Source: Moritella yayanosii (GTDB lineage: Bacteria > Pseudomonadota > Gammaproteobacteria > Enterobacterales > Moritellaceae). Taken from it: a DNA stretch of 64,000 nt. The notes under the pieces were generated by a model. That model did not search any database. It was not told the origin of the DNA and saw only the letters and a list, made by a program, of their open reading frames with translations. The position numbers and the translations under genes are program-made. The stretch lies in assembly GCF_900465055.1 (NCBI RefSeq), contig NZ_LS483250.1:62001-126000 (forward strand). Direction: 5' to 3'. This document shows positions 36,632 to 45,118 of the stretch, in pieces (positions within the stretch are counted from its first letter, which is position 1; the number at the start of each line of letters is the position of its first letter).

Positions 36632-37057
36632 CTATTTGTGGTTACACTTGCCATCTAATGAACGGCCATACAGGTATAAACTGTGGGCTTGCAATGACAT
36701 TCCATTGTCGGCCGCAATGTCACGTTGACGATCTTCGATCAAGTCATCATGAAATTCAATTACGTGGCCACAATCAAGGCATACAAGATGGTCGTGGTGT
36801 TCTTGAGTTGCCAATTCAAAAACAGATTTACCGCCTTCAAAATAATGACGTGTCACAATTCCGGCATCATCAAACTGGTTAAGTACTCGATATACTGTCG
36901 CTAGACCAATTTCTTCGCCTTTGCTAAGCAGTTGTTTGTATAAGTCTTCGGCACTAGTATGCTGACTGCTAGGGAGTTGTAATAATTCTAAAATTTTAAT
37001 TCGTGGCAGTGTTATTTTTAACCCTGCTTTTTTTAATGCGCTTTTTCTATCAGTCAT
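36632..37057 (-). CDS. fur: Ferric uptake regulator Fur
   Basis: A 141-residue Fe2+-dependent repressor with the winged helix (TLPRIKILELLQ, GLATVYRVLNQF) and the metal site region HHDHLVCLDCGHVIEF with one CxxC pair. A second CxxC typical of E. coli Fur is not visible; the C-terminus ends LDGKCNHK. It represses iron uptake genes when iron is plentiful. The same orientation as fldA is a conserved pairing (fldA-fur). Confidence 0.95.
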   Translation of the reverse strand: MTDRKSALKKAGLKITLPRIKILELLQLPSSQHTSAEDLYKQLLSKGEEIGLATVYRVLNQFDDAGIVTRHYFEGGKSVFELATQEHHDHLVCLDCGHVIEFHDDLIEDRQRDIAADNGMSLQAHSLYLYGRSLDGKCNHK

Positions 37058-37468
37058 AACGTACTCATTTTAAAATAGAGAAGAGTATTATTTCTTTATA
37101 TTGTTGACCATTATATGACGAGACGCAAAAACAATAAACCTCATATTTGTTAAAGCGGGATTTAAATACATAAATTTAAGTAAATATAATGGAAATGGAC
37201 ATGTTTCTGGATAGGAAAAGGTGGCTGGTTAAGTTTGAATTAAGCCTTTAATTGAAGTCGTAAATATTATATTTGTCAAATAGATAAATGTGTTTAGCAG
37301 AAATAGAGTTGGGTAATGACGTTTTAGTAGCTTAAGGATCTGGAGGGAGGAGAGTGCAATAAAAGATAAATAATGTATGAGCACGTTATTTACCTTTTAT
37401 TTTCTATACCCAAGCTGCTTAGGTTTGCTGATCGCGACCTTGAAGTAGTTTGAGTATGAACTAAAACA
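37058..37468. other. Intergenic region between fldA and fur
   Basis: The 411 bases hold the fur promoter region (no Fur box seen), a 16-bp AT-rich inverted repeat with one mismatch (37358-37373 with 37386-37401), and a divergent palindromic repeat (37405-37460). I see no gene. Confidence 0.55.
37405..37460. repeat. Divergent copy of the intergenic palindrome family
   Basis: The left arm, TATACCCAAGCTGCTTAGGT, and a right arm ending in CCTTGAAGTAGTTTGAGTAT are related to the palindromes at 54331 and 61418 but have many differences. It lies directly after fldA and might help end its transcript. Confidence 0.5.
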
Positions 37469-37996
37469 TTAGTCTTCTAGTTCAGCAAGGCACATTTCGC
37501 TGTGGATCTGTTTTACCCAAGCTTCAACACGTTCTGCTGTTAATTCTGGTTGACGGTCTTCATCGATACCTAAACCAACAAAGTGGTTGTCATCAGTGAG
37601 TGCTTTTGACGCTTCGAAATCATAACCTTCAGTTGACCATTCACCGATTAATGTACCACCTTTTGCTTCAATAACGTCACGTAGTGTGCCCATTGCATCG
37701 AGGAAGTACTCAGCGTAATCTTCTTGGTCTCCACAACCAAAGATTGCAACGAGCTTGTCAGAAAAATCAATTTCTTCGAGTGATGGCATAAAGTCATCCC
37801 AATCACATTGAGATTCGCCATAATACCAAGTCGGAATACCTAAAATTAATAGGCTAAATTCGTTAATATCTGCAGTTGTTGATTTTGCAATATCTTTAAC
37901 ATCAACAAGCTGTTTACCCAGTTGTTTCTGGATCATTTTAGCAATTACTTCAGTGTTACCTGTGTCACTACCAAAAAATAAGCCTACGCTAGCCAT
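37469..37996 (-). CDS. fldA: Flavodoxin 1
   Basis: A 175-residue FMN-binding electron carrier. The phosphate-binding loop is FGSDTGNTE (residues 8-16), and the isoalloxazine-contact loops around PTWYYGESQCDW and GCGDQEDYAEYF are present. It donates electrons to enzymes such as biotin synthase, MetH reactivation and IspG/H. E. coli FldA is 176 residues. Confidence 0.96.
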   Translation of the reverse strand: MASVGLFFGSDTGNTEVIAKMIQKQLGKQLVDVKDIAKSTTADINEFSLLILGIPTWYYGESQCDWDDFMPSLEEIDFSDKLVAIFGCGDQEDYAEYFLDAMGTLRDVIEAKGGTLIGEWSTEGYDFEASKALTDDNHFVGLGIDEDRQPELTAERVEAWVKQIHSEMCLAELED

Positions 37997-38055
37997 TTTT
38001 AAATTATCCTAATAGTTTTAATTTAAACTTATCTTACTACATGAGTGTGCAATAA

Positions 38056-38218
38056 TTATTGTATATATTCACTGCGTATCATATTAGCACTTTTTGCTTT
38101 CATATTTAACATATCAAATAAGTCTTGTTCGACTTTTAATTCAATACGTTTTAATCCATTAGCCTTATCTCGGCTCAATTGATTACGTTTAGTATGTGTC
38201 AACTGCTCTTTGCGCCAT
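38056..38218 (-). pseudogene. ybfE: Decayed ybfE (LexA-regulated protein) remnant
   Basis: A frame on the minus strand reads KRNQLSRDKANGLKRIELKV and ends MIRSEYIQ. The first part matches E. coli YbfE (KRNQLKRDKVRGLKRVELKL), and the location between fldA and ybfF is the expected ybfE locus. The upstream frame reaches a stop before any ATG. An ATG (38218) in the next frame reads MAQRA, and removing one C would give MAKEQL, matching the E. coli start MAKEQ. About 30 N-terminal residues and the C-terminus are missing. A 48-residue product from TTG 38202 is possible, but a decayed gene is more likely. Confidence 0.6.
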
Positions 38219-38239
38219 TGCAGTTAATAGTATTAGTAA

Positions 38240-38455
38240 TTAAATCTGGGTTTCCCAGACAGTGATCAATATTTCTTTAAACACAAAACCAGCCATGCCA
38301 AAACAGAGTACAAACCAAACCGATATACGTCCGAATCGAGGTACGTTACCTTTTTTTAGTACGTCGTGAATGGCCATCCCGATCAAGAAAAATAGCACGA
38401 CAAAGAATAGTTTAATGCCCACAGTTTCAATTAAGTCAGTGTATTCATACAACAT
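38240..38455 (-). CDS. DUF2788 small membrane protein
   Basis: A 71-residue protein with two membrane helices (KLFFVVLFFLIGMAIHDVL and ISVWFVLCFGMAGFVF) and a basic connecting loop (KKGNVPRFGR). It matches the DUF2788 family, which is found in this neighbourhood in related marine bacteria; the function is unknown. The longest frame starts at a GTG (38467). I chose the ATG at 38455 because TTTAGGTGA lies 8 bases upstream of it. Confidence 0.7.
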   Translation of the reverse strand: MLYEYTDLIETVGIKLFFVVLFFLIGMAIHDVLKKGNVPRFGRISVWFVLCFGMAGFVFKEILITVWETQI

Positions 38456-38502
38456 ATCAATTTTCACCTAAAGTACGAATGGGCAAATATATCACAATGT
38501 GA

Positions 38503-39270
38503 CTAATGACTAAATAAAAAGTCGACTATTATTTTATTAAATATCACTGGTTTTTCGGCATGTAACCAGTGCCCTGTACCTGGTACTAATTTTGCTTTTG
38601 CCTGTGGGAAGTACTTGGCGATCGCCAATTTATGCGCATTAGTAATATAATCTGAATTCATCCCTTTGATAAATAACACGGGTTTATCATATTGTTTATT
38701 TACTTCTGGCCAATCAGAAATAGCATCGTATTGGGCTATGATGGTGTCTAACGCATAGTAAAAATCAAACTGGCCTTGGCTATTTTTATATAAACCTTTG
38801 AGCAAAAATTGTTGCACGCCAGCGTCTTCAACATACTCAGCCAGTTTTGCTTGCGCTTCACTGCGGCTGCTGATGTCTGCTAACGGTATATTTTTTAAAC
38901 CGGCAAAGACATTATTATGTCGAGGTGGGTAATTCACTGGTGCAATATCGGCTACCGCCAAACTCGTCACGCGAGTCGGGAAGTTTAGTGCGGTACGCAT
39001 TGCAATTTTACCGCCCATGGAATGGCCGACAATGTGTGCTTGTTCAATGGTTAAATGATCCATCAACTGAATAATATCATTTGCCATATCATCATAATGC
39101 ATACTATCATGGCGCATGGATAAGCCATGGTTTCTGACATCAACTGCGATGACTTGATAGTCAGTTTTTAGTTGTTTAATTAACATGCCTAAGTTAGTGG
39201 CGCTGCCAAATAAACCATGGATAACGATAACAGGCACACCCTGACCGTATATTTTGTGACTAAGTAACAT
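38503..39270 (-). CDS. ybfF: Alpha/beta-hydrolase esterase YbfF
   Basis: A 255-residue serine esterase with the oxyanion region VIHGLFGSATNLG, nucleophile elbow GHSMGGKIA and histidine GTGHWLHAEKP. The family cleaves palmitoyl-CoA and short esters in vitro. It lies next to seqA as in E. coli, but here the two genes are divergent, with seqA on the plus strand. Confidence 0.93.
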   Translation of the reverse strand: MLLSHKIYGQGVPVIVIHGLFGSATNLGMLIKQLKTDYQVIAVDVRNHGLSMRHDSMHYDDMANDIIQLMDHLTIEQAHIVGHSMGGKIAMRTALNFPTRVTSLAVADIAPVNYPPRHNNVFAGLKNIPLADISSRSEAQAKLAEYVEDAGVQQFLLKGLYKNSQGQFDFYYALDTIIAQYDAISDWPEVNKQYDKPVLFIKGMNSDYITNAHKLAIAKYFPQAKAKLVPGTGHWLHAEKPVIFNKIIVDFLFSH

Positions 39271-39440
39271 ATATCTCTCCGTTATTGTGACTGATTCTAC
39301 CGCAATAATTAGCTTAATGTCGTGTATGGATCGTCGATAAATGCATCACAGAGGTAATATTTTTCTTATAACCATAGAGAGTAATCTATTCTCAAGGTAT
39401 AATTAAACCAAATTTATAAGCAAGGATTTACTAGTTAAAT

Positions 39441-40061
39441 ATGAAAACGATTGAGCTTGAAGACGACCTATATCGTTATATTGCTAGTCAAACGAAAGAT
39501 ATTGGCGAAAGTGCATCAGATATTTTACGTCGCTTACTTGATGTATCAACAGATGTTTCTGCAGATTTGACTAATGTTGAAGCATTGCAGCAGCATGTAG
39601 TGGACACCAACAGTGAGACTAAGCAAACGGTAACTAAATCACCGGTAATAGTAGAACCTACACCTGTATCTGCACCTATTGTGGTAGATACAGAAGTCGA
39701 GGTAGTTAGCCATTCTACATTGCCAACCAGTATCGCTAAGCTTATTAAAAATAAGAAATTCAAAGAAACGACGGTTTCGGTGACTAAGTTTATTCAGATT
39801 TTATCTGTGCTTTATGCTGAAAACCCGAAAGAGTTCGATAGTGCGACTGATATTAAAGGCCGTAAACGTATTTACTTTGCAAAATCTGAAAGTGAATTGT
39901 TAAGTGCTGGTAATACCACGAAGCCGCGTCATATTGAGCATACGCCATATTGGGTTATTACTAATACCAATACGGGACGCAAACGTAATATAATTACGCA
40001 ACTGATGGCTGAAATAGGCTATACCCATGCGTTAATTGATGCTGTAAGCCAATCTATTTAA
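39441..40061 (+). CDS. seqA: Negative regulator of replication initiation SeqA
   Basis: A 206-residue protein that binds hemimethylated GATC DNA and sequesters oriC. The N-terminal oligomerisation domain (MKTIELEDDLYRYIASQTKDIGESASDILRRLL, seen in pieces) and the C-terminal DNA-binding domain (SIAKLIKNKKF, GRKRIYFAKSE, TNTGRKRNI) are both present. They are joined by a Thr/Val-rich linker (about residues 40-90). Its presence implies Dam methylation in this organism. Confidence 0.95.
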   Translation: MKTIELEDDLYRYIASQTKDIGESASDILRRLLDVSTDVSADLTNVEALQQHVVDTNSETKQTVTKSPVIVEPTPVSAPIVVDTEVEVVSHSTLPTSIAKLIKNKKFKETTVSVTKFIQILSVLYAENPKEFDSATDIKGRKRIYFAKSESELLSAGNTTKPRHIEHTPYWVITNTNTGRKRNIITQLMAEIGYTHALIDAVSQSI

Positions 40062-40159
40062 TTACAGCCTGCTGACAAGGTATTTGAAATGTGCTTAAGC
40101 GTGATGCTGACATCATTTGAACTGCCTTGTCTGCTTCTTTTAGATCCCCCACTTAAATT

Positions 40160-41179
40160 ATGATCGACCTACTTAAATTACAGCGTGCTAGTACGAAAAA
40201 AAGTCGAACTACCCTTATTTCATTATCTATGTTCCTTGTTGCTGTTACTTTTATTTCACTCGCGTCGGGTAATTTTAGTATTGGTGTCGATGATCTTGTT
40301 AATGGTTTATCGCCTTTGCAACAACAGGTATTATTTGAATTACGCTTGCCACGCATTGTTACCGCTATTTTAGTCGGTGCTGCTTTAGCTGTTGCGGGCT
40401 GTATTTTACAAGTCTTGCTGGCCAATTCACTCGCCGAGCCCGGTGTTATCGGCATCTCATCTTTTGCCAGTTTGTTTGCGGTGTTATCGATTGTTTTTCT
40501 TGATACTTTGTTTCCACAGTGGGCGGGTCTACAGCATTATATTTTACCATTATCGGCATTTATTGGGGCCAGTTTAGTCACGTATGTACTGTATCAAGTG
40601 ACCAAAAATAACTTGCCCACGACAAAAATCTTATTACTTGGCGTGGCGATCGGCATCTTTTCTGGTGCTATTATGACCTGGCTGTTGTATTTTTCCGATG
40701 ACAGTAGCATGCGTCAAATGCTGTACTGGATGATGGGTAATTTAGCTTATGGCGCAGACCTGATTTATATTGCAGTGATCCCCTTAAGTTTGAGTTTTAT
40801 ATGGATAATGGGTCGTATTGATGCACTAAATCTTTTACAGTTTGGTGAACAGGGCGCTTTCCAATCGGGTATTGATGTGCCTAAGTTACGTATTCAGCTT
40901 ATTTTATGCGTTGCGGTATTAACAGGGATATCTGTTTCAATGGCGGGGGTAATTAGTTTTATCGGTTTAGTTATTCCGCATATACTCCGCATATTAGTGA
41001 CCAGTCAATTACGCTTTTTGGTGCCTGCTTCGGCATTACTTGGGGCGAGTTTTTTATTATTGGCAGACCTGATTGCCCGCAGTGCATTTGCTACCGCAGA
41101 GTTACCTGTTGGGGCCATTACTGCCAGTCTCGGCGCCCCCTTTTTTATCTATTTGCTATTACGTAAGCAAGTAGCTTAA
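40160..41179 (+). CDS. btuC: Vitamin B12 ABC transporter permease BtuC
   Basis: A FecCD-family permease of 339 residues with about ten membrane helices. BtuC-like elements include FELRLPRIVTAILVGAALAVAG, MTWLLYFSDDSSMRQMLYWMMG and FIGLVIPHILR. It should form the B12 importer with BtuD encoded next. The partner binding protein BtuF and the receptor BtuB are not in the window. I saw no cobalamin riboswitch in the 98 bases upstream. Confidence 0.88.
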   Translation: MIDLLKLQRASTKKSRTTLISLSMFLVAVTFISLASGNFSIGVDDLVNGLSPLQQQVLFELRLPRIVTAILVGAALAVAGCILQVLLANSLAEPGVIGISSFASLFAVLSIVFLDTLFPQWAGLQHYILPLSAFIGASLVTYVLYQVTKNNLPTTKILLLGVAIGIFSGAIMTWLLYFSDDSSMRQMLYWMMGNLAYGADLIYIAVIPLSLSFIWIMGRIDALNLLQFGEQGAFQSGIDVPKLRIQLILCVAVLTGISVSMAGVISFIGLVIPHILRILVTSQLRFLVPASALLGASFLLLADLIARSAFATAELPVGAITASLGAPFFIYLLLRKQVA

Positions 41180-42000
41180 TGCACATTAGTATGGATAAAA
41201 ATACGATGAATAAACCGGCAATATTAACGCTTGTCGACGTTAACTATCAACAACGCTTGTTTGATATCAACATCTCAATTGATGACGGTGGTTGTTTATT
41301 TTTATTGGGGCCTAACGGCAGTGGTAAAAGCACGTTATTAGCATTGCTTGCAGGTCATACGCAAGCTTGCGATGGCGAATATCGATTGGCGGAACGTAGC
41401 GTCACGGATTACCCTATTGCCGAATTAGCGCTTCAGCGTGCTTGGTTACCACAAGCATCACCGCCACCGTTTGCGATCCCAGTATACCAATTCATCGCGT
41501 TAGGCTTACATCCATTGGGTATAAGCTTGGAAGATGAACAAGCTTGTCAGGTAATTAATCAGTTATTATCGCGTTTGGATATAGCCAAATTAGTTGAGCG
41601 TAATTGCGATCAATTATCCGGTGGTGAATGGCAACGCGTATTGATTGCCCGTACCTTAGTACAAGTATCACCAATATTAAATCCACAATCAATTTTGTGC
41701 TTGTTAGATGAACCTCTAACAGGACTTGATTTAAAACATCAAATTGAAGTACTGCAAATATTAACAGAACTTTCTGAGTCTGGTATTACGGTGATCGCCT
41801 CTATTCATGATCTTAACCTTGCCCTTAATCATGCCTCTGAAGTGTTATTGTTAAAGGCGGGGCGTGTGGTTGGGCAAGGTGATGCAGCTCAAGTATTAAC
41901 GGTTGATACCATTAAACAAGTCTATGATGTTGATACCGAGTTGCTGGCTGTTAATGGCCGCCAATTTATTGTATCTGCAGCGCTACCTGTGTCTGTTTAG
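41179..42000 (+). CDS. btuD: Vitamin B12 ABC transporter ATPase BtuD
   Basis: A 273-residue ATP-binding subunit. Walker A is GPNGSGKST, the Q-loop region is WLPQASPPPFAIPVYQF, the signature is LSGGEWQRVLIA and Walker B is LCLLDEPLTGLD. The ATG overlaps the btuC stop by one base; ATGs at 41191 and 41206 are alternatives. It forms a transport unit with BtuC. Confidence 0.88.
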   Translation: MHISMDKNTMNKPAILTLVDVNYQQRLFDINISIDDGGCLFLLGPNGSGKSTLLALLAGHTQACDGEYRLAERSVTDYPIAELALQRAWLPQASPPPFAIPVYQFIALGLHPLGISLEDEQACQVINQLLSRLDIAKLVERNCDQLSGGEWQRVLIARTLVQVSPILNPQSILCLLDEPLTGLDLKHQIEVLQILTELSESGITVIASIHDLNLALNHASEVLLLKAGRVVGQGDAAQVLTVDTIKQVYDVDTELLAVNGRQFIVSAALPVSV

Positions 42001-42013
42001 TTAGGAAAGCTCT

Positions 42014-42955
42014 ATGCAACTCCGTAATACCCCTGTGGATGAGATCGAATTTTTAGGCCATCAAGTTTACGTTAAGCGCGATGATTTATTGGACGTGGCT
42101 TTTACCGGTAATAAAGCCAGAAAGTTTTATCACTTTTTACAACAAGATCTATCCCAGGTCGATATCCTGGTTGGTCATGGCTCTGCTCAAGCGAACTCGC
42201 TGTATTCCTTGTCTGTATTAGCTAAATTAAAGCAATGCCAGCTGCATTATTATGTTGATCACCTGCCACAATATCTTACTGATAACCCCCAAGGCAATTA
42301 TCGCGCTGCGTTAGAGCAAGGCGCTAAGATCATCGTGGTTGATTCTGAACTTACTGTCATTGAGCATATACAACAGCAAGTATTACCGGCGTTAGTTGCG
42401 CAAAGTCTGCGCGCGGTGTTCATTCCTGAGGGTGGACGCTGTCAATATGCTGAAACGGGATTGAAAATACTTGCCGATGAAATTATGGCGTGGGCGGAAG
42501 CAAAAGCGTACTCGGACATTCGCGTGGTATTACCTGCTGGCACCGGCACTACCGCCTTATTTTTGCAAAAACATTTACCCTTTGAAGTGCAAGCCTGTGC
42601 GTGTGTTGGCGGCGATGGTTATTTAAAACAGCAGTTCTTGGAATTGTGCGCGGATGAATCTTTACATCCAACGATTATCGCAACAGAGAAAAAGTATCAC
42701 TTTGGTAAACTTTACCTGCCTTTTTATCACATCTGGACTGAGTTAAAACAAACCACCAATATTGAGTTTGATTTACTCTACGATCCGCTCGCTTGGTTGT
42801 GCTTACAGCGGGAGTTTATTGCCGATAATACCAATATAGCAGCAGGGCTTGAAAGTACCGATAAACGCCCCATTCTGTACATACACCAAGGTGGATTGCA
42901 GGGTAATGAAACCATGATACCGCGTTATTTACGCAAGCTGGCATTGGTAAGATAA
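42014..42955 (+). CDS. PLP-dependent D-cysteine desulfhydrase/ACC deaminase-family enzyme
   Basis: A 313-residue fold-type II PLP enzyme. The Schiff-base Lys lies in VAFTGNKARKF (about residue 39), a phosphate-binding loop in LPAGTGTTALF, and C-terminal motifs such as YIHQGGLQGN. Relatives deaminate D-cysteine or 1-aminocyclopropane-1-carboxylate, but substrate residues cannot be judged here. It lies 13 bases after btuD, so it is probably cotranscribed with the B12 importer. GGAAAGC is upstream. Confidence 0.82.
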   Translation: MQLRNTPVDEIEFLGHQVYVKRDDLLDVAFTGNKARKFYHFLQQDLSQVDILVGHGSAQANSLYSLSVLAKLKQCQLHYYVDHLPQYLTDNPQGNYRAALEQGAKIIVVDSELTVIEHIQQQVLPALVAQSLRAVFIPEGGRCQYAETGLKILADEIMAWAEAKAYSDIRVVLPAGTGTTALFLQKHLPFEVQACACVGGDGYLKQQFLELCADESLHPTIIATEKKYHFGKLYLPFYHIWTELKQTTNIEFDLLYDPLAWLCLQREFIADNTNIAAGLESTDKRPILYIHQGGLQGNETMIPRYLRKLALVR

Positions 42956-42987
42956 GATCACGTTGGTTTAACTTTTACTATTTACTC

Positions 42988-43022
42988 TTATTATTGGTAT
43001 TTATTATTGGTATTTATTATTG
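42988..43022 (+). repeat. 13-bp AT-rich tandem repeat upstream of the DUF2750 gene
   Basis: The unit TTATTATTGGTAT occurs twice in full (42988-43000, 43001-43013) and once in part (43014-43022). Confidence 0.8.
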
Positions 43023-43098
43023 TGCAGCGTACAATCCGCTGCTGCTTTATTATAAACATTATTTGAAACTGCAAACGGCGGTTTCTTGAGAGAAGAAT

Positions 43099-43491
43099 AT
43101 GACATTTAAAATTCATGACAAGCAAACTGCTGAAGCAGTTGAAAAATCACCAGAAGCGCGTTTCAACTATTTCATATTTCGTGCGGTTAAGTCTGAAGAA
43201 GTATGGACATTAGCGGATGAAAACGGTTTTGTTGTTAGCGAAGCGGATGGTGAGAGAAGTATTCCCGTTTGGCCACATGCTGAGTTTGCTAGTGAATGGA
43301 TCCAAGGCGATTGGTCTGCGTGTCAGCCGCTTAAAATTGAAATGGGTGCTTGGCGTAATAACTGGTTACCAGGTCTTGCTGCAGATGGGGTGGTTATCTC
43401 AGTATTTCCAAAAGCAGACCAAGAAGTAGTTGTTGTTGATAGTGAAGAGCTTATCGCTTCATTTAAAGATGAATACGACGCTCAAAAATAG
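43099..43491 (+). CDS. DUF2750 protein (copy 2)
   Basis: A 130-residue acidic protein with the same layout as the copy at 18513: VWTLADENGFVVSE, PVWPHAEFASEWIQGDW, then WRNNWLPGLAADGVVISVFPK and a helical tail. Its function is unknown. The ATG is preceded by GAGAGAAG. The two copies are clear paralogs but differ at most positions, so the duplication is not recent. Confidence 0.82.
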   Translation: MTFKIHDKQTAEAVEKSPEARFNYFIFRAVKSEEVWTLADENGFVVSEADGERSIPVWPHAEFASEWIQGDWSACQPLKIEMGAWRNNWLPGLAADGVVISVFPKADQEVVVVDSEELIASFKDEYDAQK

Positions 43492-43556
43492 TACCAATAA
43501 ATAGTACCAGCCCAACAGCTTTACCCATTTTAGTTAGCATAAAGGACATAATTTAG

Positions 43557-44429
43557 ATGAAATTATTCGTCAAAGATCTTACTGTTATTGATTCGTCAGT
43601 ATTGGATTATTCACGTGGCATTATTGGCCAGAGTTGGTTAGTGGATATCGTTCTGCATGGCGACTTAAATGAACAAAGCATGATCCTTGACTTTGGTATT
43701 GTTAAAAAGTTAATTAAGTCAACGGTTGATGAACTCATTGATCATAAATTGATCGTACCGGCACATGCCAAATTTTGTGATGTGATGAGTGATGGTGCAT
43801 TTACCTACGTTGATGCTTGGCGCGAACACAGTGAATCAATTCACTTAGCTTGCCCTGACCAAGCGTTTGCACTTATCCCTGCAGAGGAAATCACCTTAGC
43901 AAGTTTAGAAACGTATTTGACTGAGCAGTTAATGTTACGCCTACCAAATAACGTTAAACAGTTAGATGTGAAATTACGTGAAGAAAAAATTGATGGTGCC
44001 GATTACTGTTACAGTCATGGTTTACGTCAACATTTAGGTAATTGCCAGCGTATTGCCCATGGTCATCGCTCGACGATTGAAATTCTGCGTAATGATGAGC
44101 GTGATACTGCCCTTGAATTTAGTTGGGCTGAGCGTTGGAGAGACATCTACCTTGCTGAGCATTGCGACATGGTCTCAGCATCTGAATTATCACTTTCACG
44201 TGCCGGTATGGCTGCATTAACGCCTGAGCATTACTGCTTTAAATATCAAGCACCACAAGGTGAGTTCCAACTTGCGCTGAGTAAATCAATTGTTGAAATT
44301 ATGCCAACCGAAACAACGGTTGAGAACATTGCCCAGTTTATTGCCGATACATTAGCAAAAGACTGCAATGATTCACTGACTGTGTTTGCTTATGAAGGTG
44401 TTGGTAAAGGTGCGATTGCTTCTGCTTGA
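43557..44429 (+). CDS. Double-domain 6-carboxytetrahydropterin synthase (QueD/PTPS)-like protein
   Basis: The 290-residue protein looks like two joined QueD/PTPS-like units. The first (about residues 1-145) keeps the LDFGIVKKLIKSTVDELIDHKL segment in the style of QueD but has IGQSW where HGHSF would be. The second (about residues 150-285) keeps CQRIAHGHRSTIEI, the Cys and zinc-binding His motif. In ordinary QueD one domain carries both. The reaction and pathway (queuosine or other pterin chemistry) are uncertain. A terminator follows. Confidence 0.8.
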   Translation: MKLFVKDLTVIDSSVLDYSRGIIGQSWLVDIVLHGDLNEQSMILDFGIVKKLIKSTVDELIDHKLIVPAHAKFCDVMSDGAFTYVDAWREHSESIHLACPDQAFALIPAEEITLASLETYLTEQLMLRLPNNVKQLDVKLREEKIDGADYCYSHGLRQHLGNCQRIAHGHRSTIEILRNDERDTALEFSWAERWRDIYLAEHCDMVSASELSLSRAGMAALTPEHYCFKYQAPQGEFQLALSKSIVEIMPTETTVENIAQFIADTLAKDCNDSLTVFAYEGVGKGAIASA

Positions 44430-44472
44430 TCGTCCTTAGCGGAGACGTCATTTAAACTTAAAATTAATTAAT

Positions 44473-44521
44473 AAGCCCGTTAGCCACTACACTCATATTG
44501 TAGCGGTTAGCGGGTTTTTTT
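44473..44521 (+). terminator. Intrinsic terminator after the QueD-like gene
   Basis: A long hairpin (AAGCCCGTTAGCC with GGTTAGCGGGTT, including wobble pairs, plus an inner CTACA/TGTAG stem) ends in a seven-T run. Confidence 0.85.
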
Positions 44522-44633
44522 GTTGCGCTTATCACTGAATCAGGCGTAGATAATGAGCGATTGCGGATAACAGGTGTATTTGTATTTGTTTTCACTTATT
44601 ATTGAGTCACTTAATTTTGAAATGGAGTTGAAA

Positions 44634-44987
44634 ATGGCAGAAGAAACGATTTTTCGCAAGATCATTGATAAAGAGATCCCAGCCGATATTCTCTACCAAG
44701 ATGAGTTAGTTACTGCATTTCGTGATATTAATCCAAAAGCATCAACACATGTATTAATTATCCCTAATAAGCTGATCCCGACGACGAATGACGTATGCGA
44801 AGCAGACGAATTAGTACTAGGGCGTTTGTTTACTGTGGCACGGAAAATTGCCGAGCAGGAAGGTATCGCTGAAAATGGCTACCGTCTTATCGTTAATTGC
44901 AACAAGCATGGTGGACAAGAGGTTTACCACTTACATATGCACCTGGTTGGTGGCGAACAGCTCGGTGCTATGGTGACGATAAAATAG
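44634..44987 (+). CDS. hinT: HIT-family purine nucleoside phosphoramidase HinT
   Basis: A 117-residue histidine-triad hydrolase that cleaves adenosine phosphoramidates. The HIT motif is HLHMHL near residue 98; other conserved parts are [10 protein letters not shown] and [11 protein letters not shown]. The longest frame starts at 44574. I chose ATG 44634, where GGAG lies 6 bases upstream, giving the E. coli length (119). It begins the hinT-lipoprotein-kinase-nagZ group. Confidence 0.94.
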   Translation: MAEETIFRKIIDKEIPADILYQDELVTAFRDINPKASTHVLIIPNKLIPTTNDVCEADELVLGRLFTVARKIAEQEGIAENGYRLIVNCNKHGGQEVYHLHMHLVGGEQLGAMVTIK

Positions 44988-45118
44988 TACGGATCAAAAA
45001 TAGCAAATAATGCCTGTTTATTGACAGTTCGGCACACAGCATAACGATGACCGCTTATCTCATGACACTTTTGATCGGTCATCTTATTCACTATCAGTAA
45101 CGTTGGAGGGGAGTGTAC

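Noticed and set aside
37058-37110. Fur box in the fur promoter
   Set aside because: The AT-rich sequence contains no good match to the GATAATGATAATCATTATC pattern.
40062-40159. Possible cobalamin riboswitch before btuC
   Set aside because: Only 98 bases are available, and I see neither a B12-box-like conserved element nor the expected multi-stem fold.
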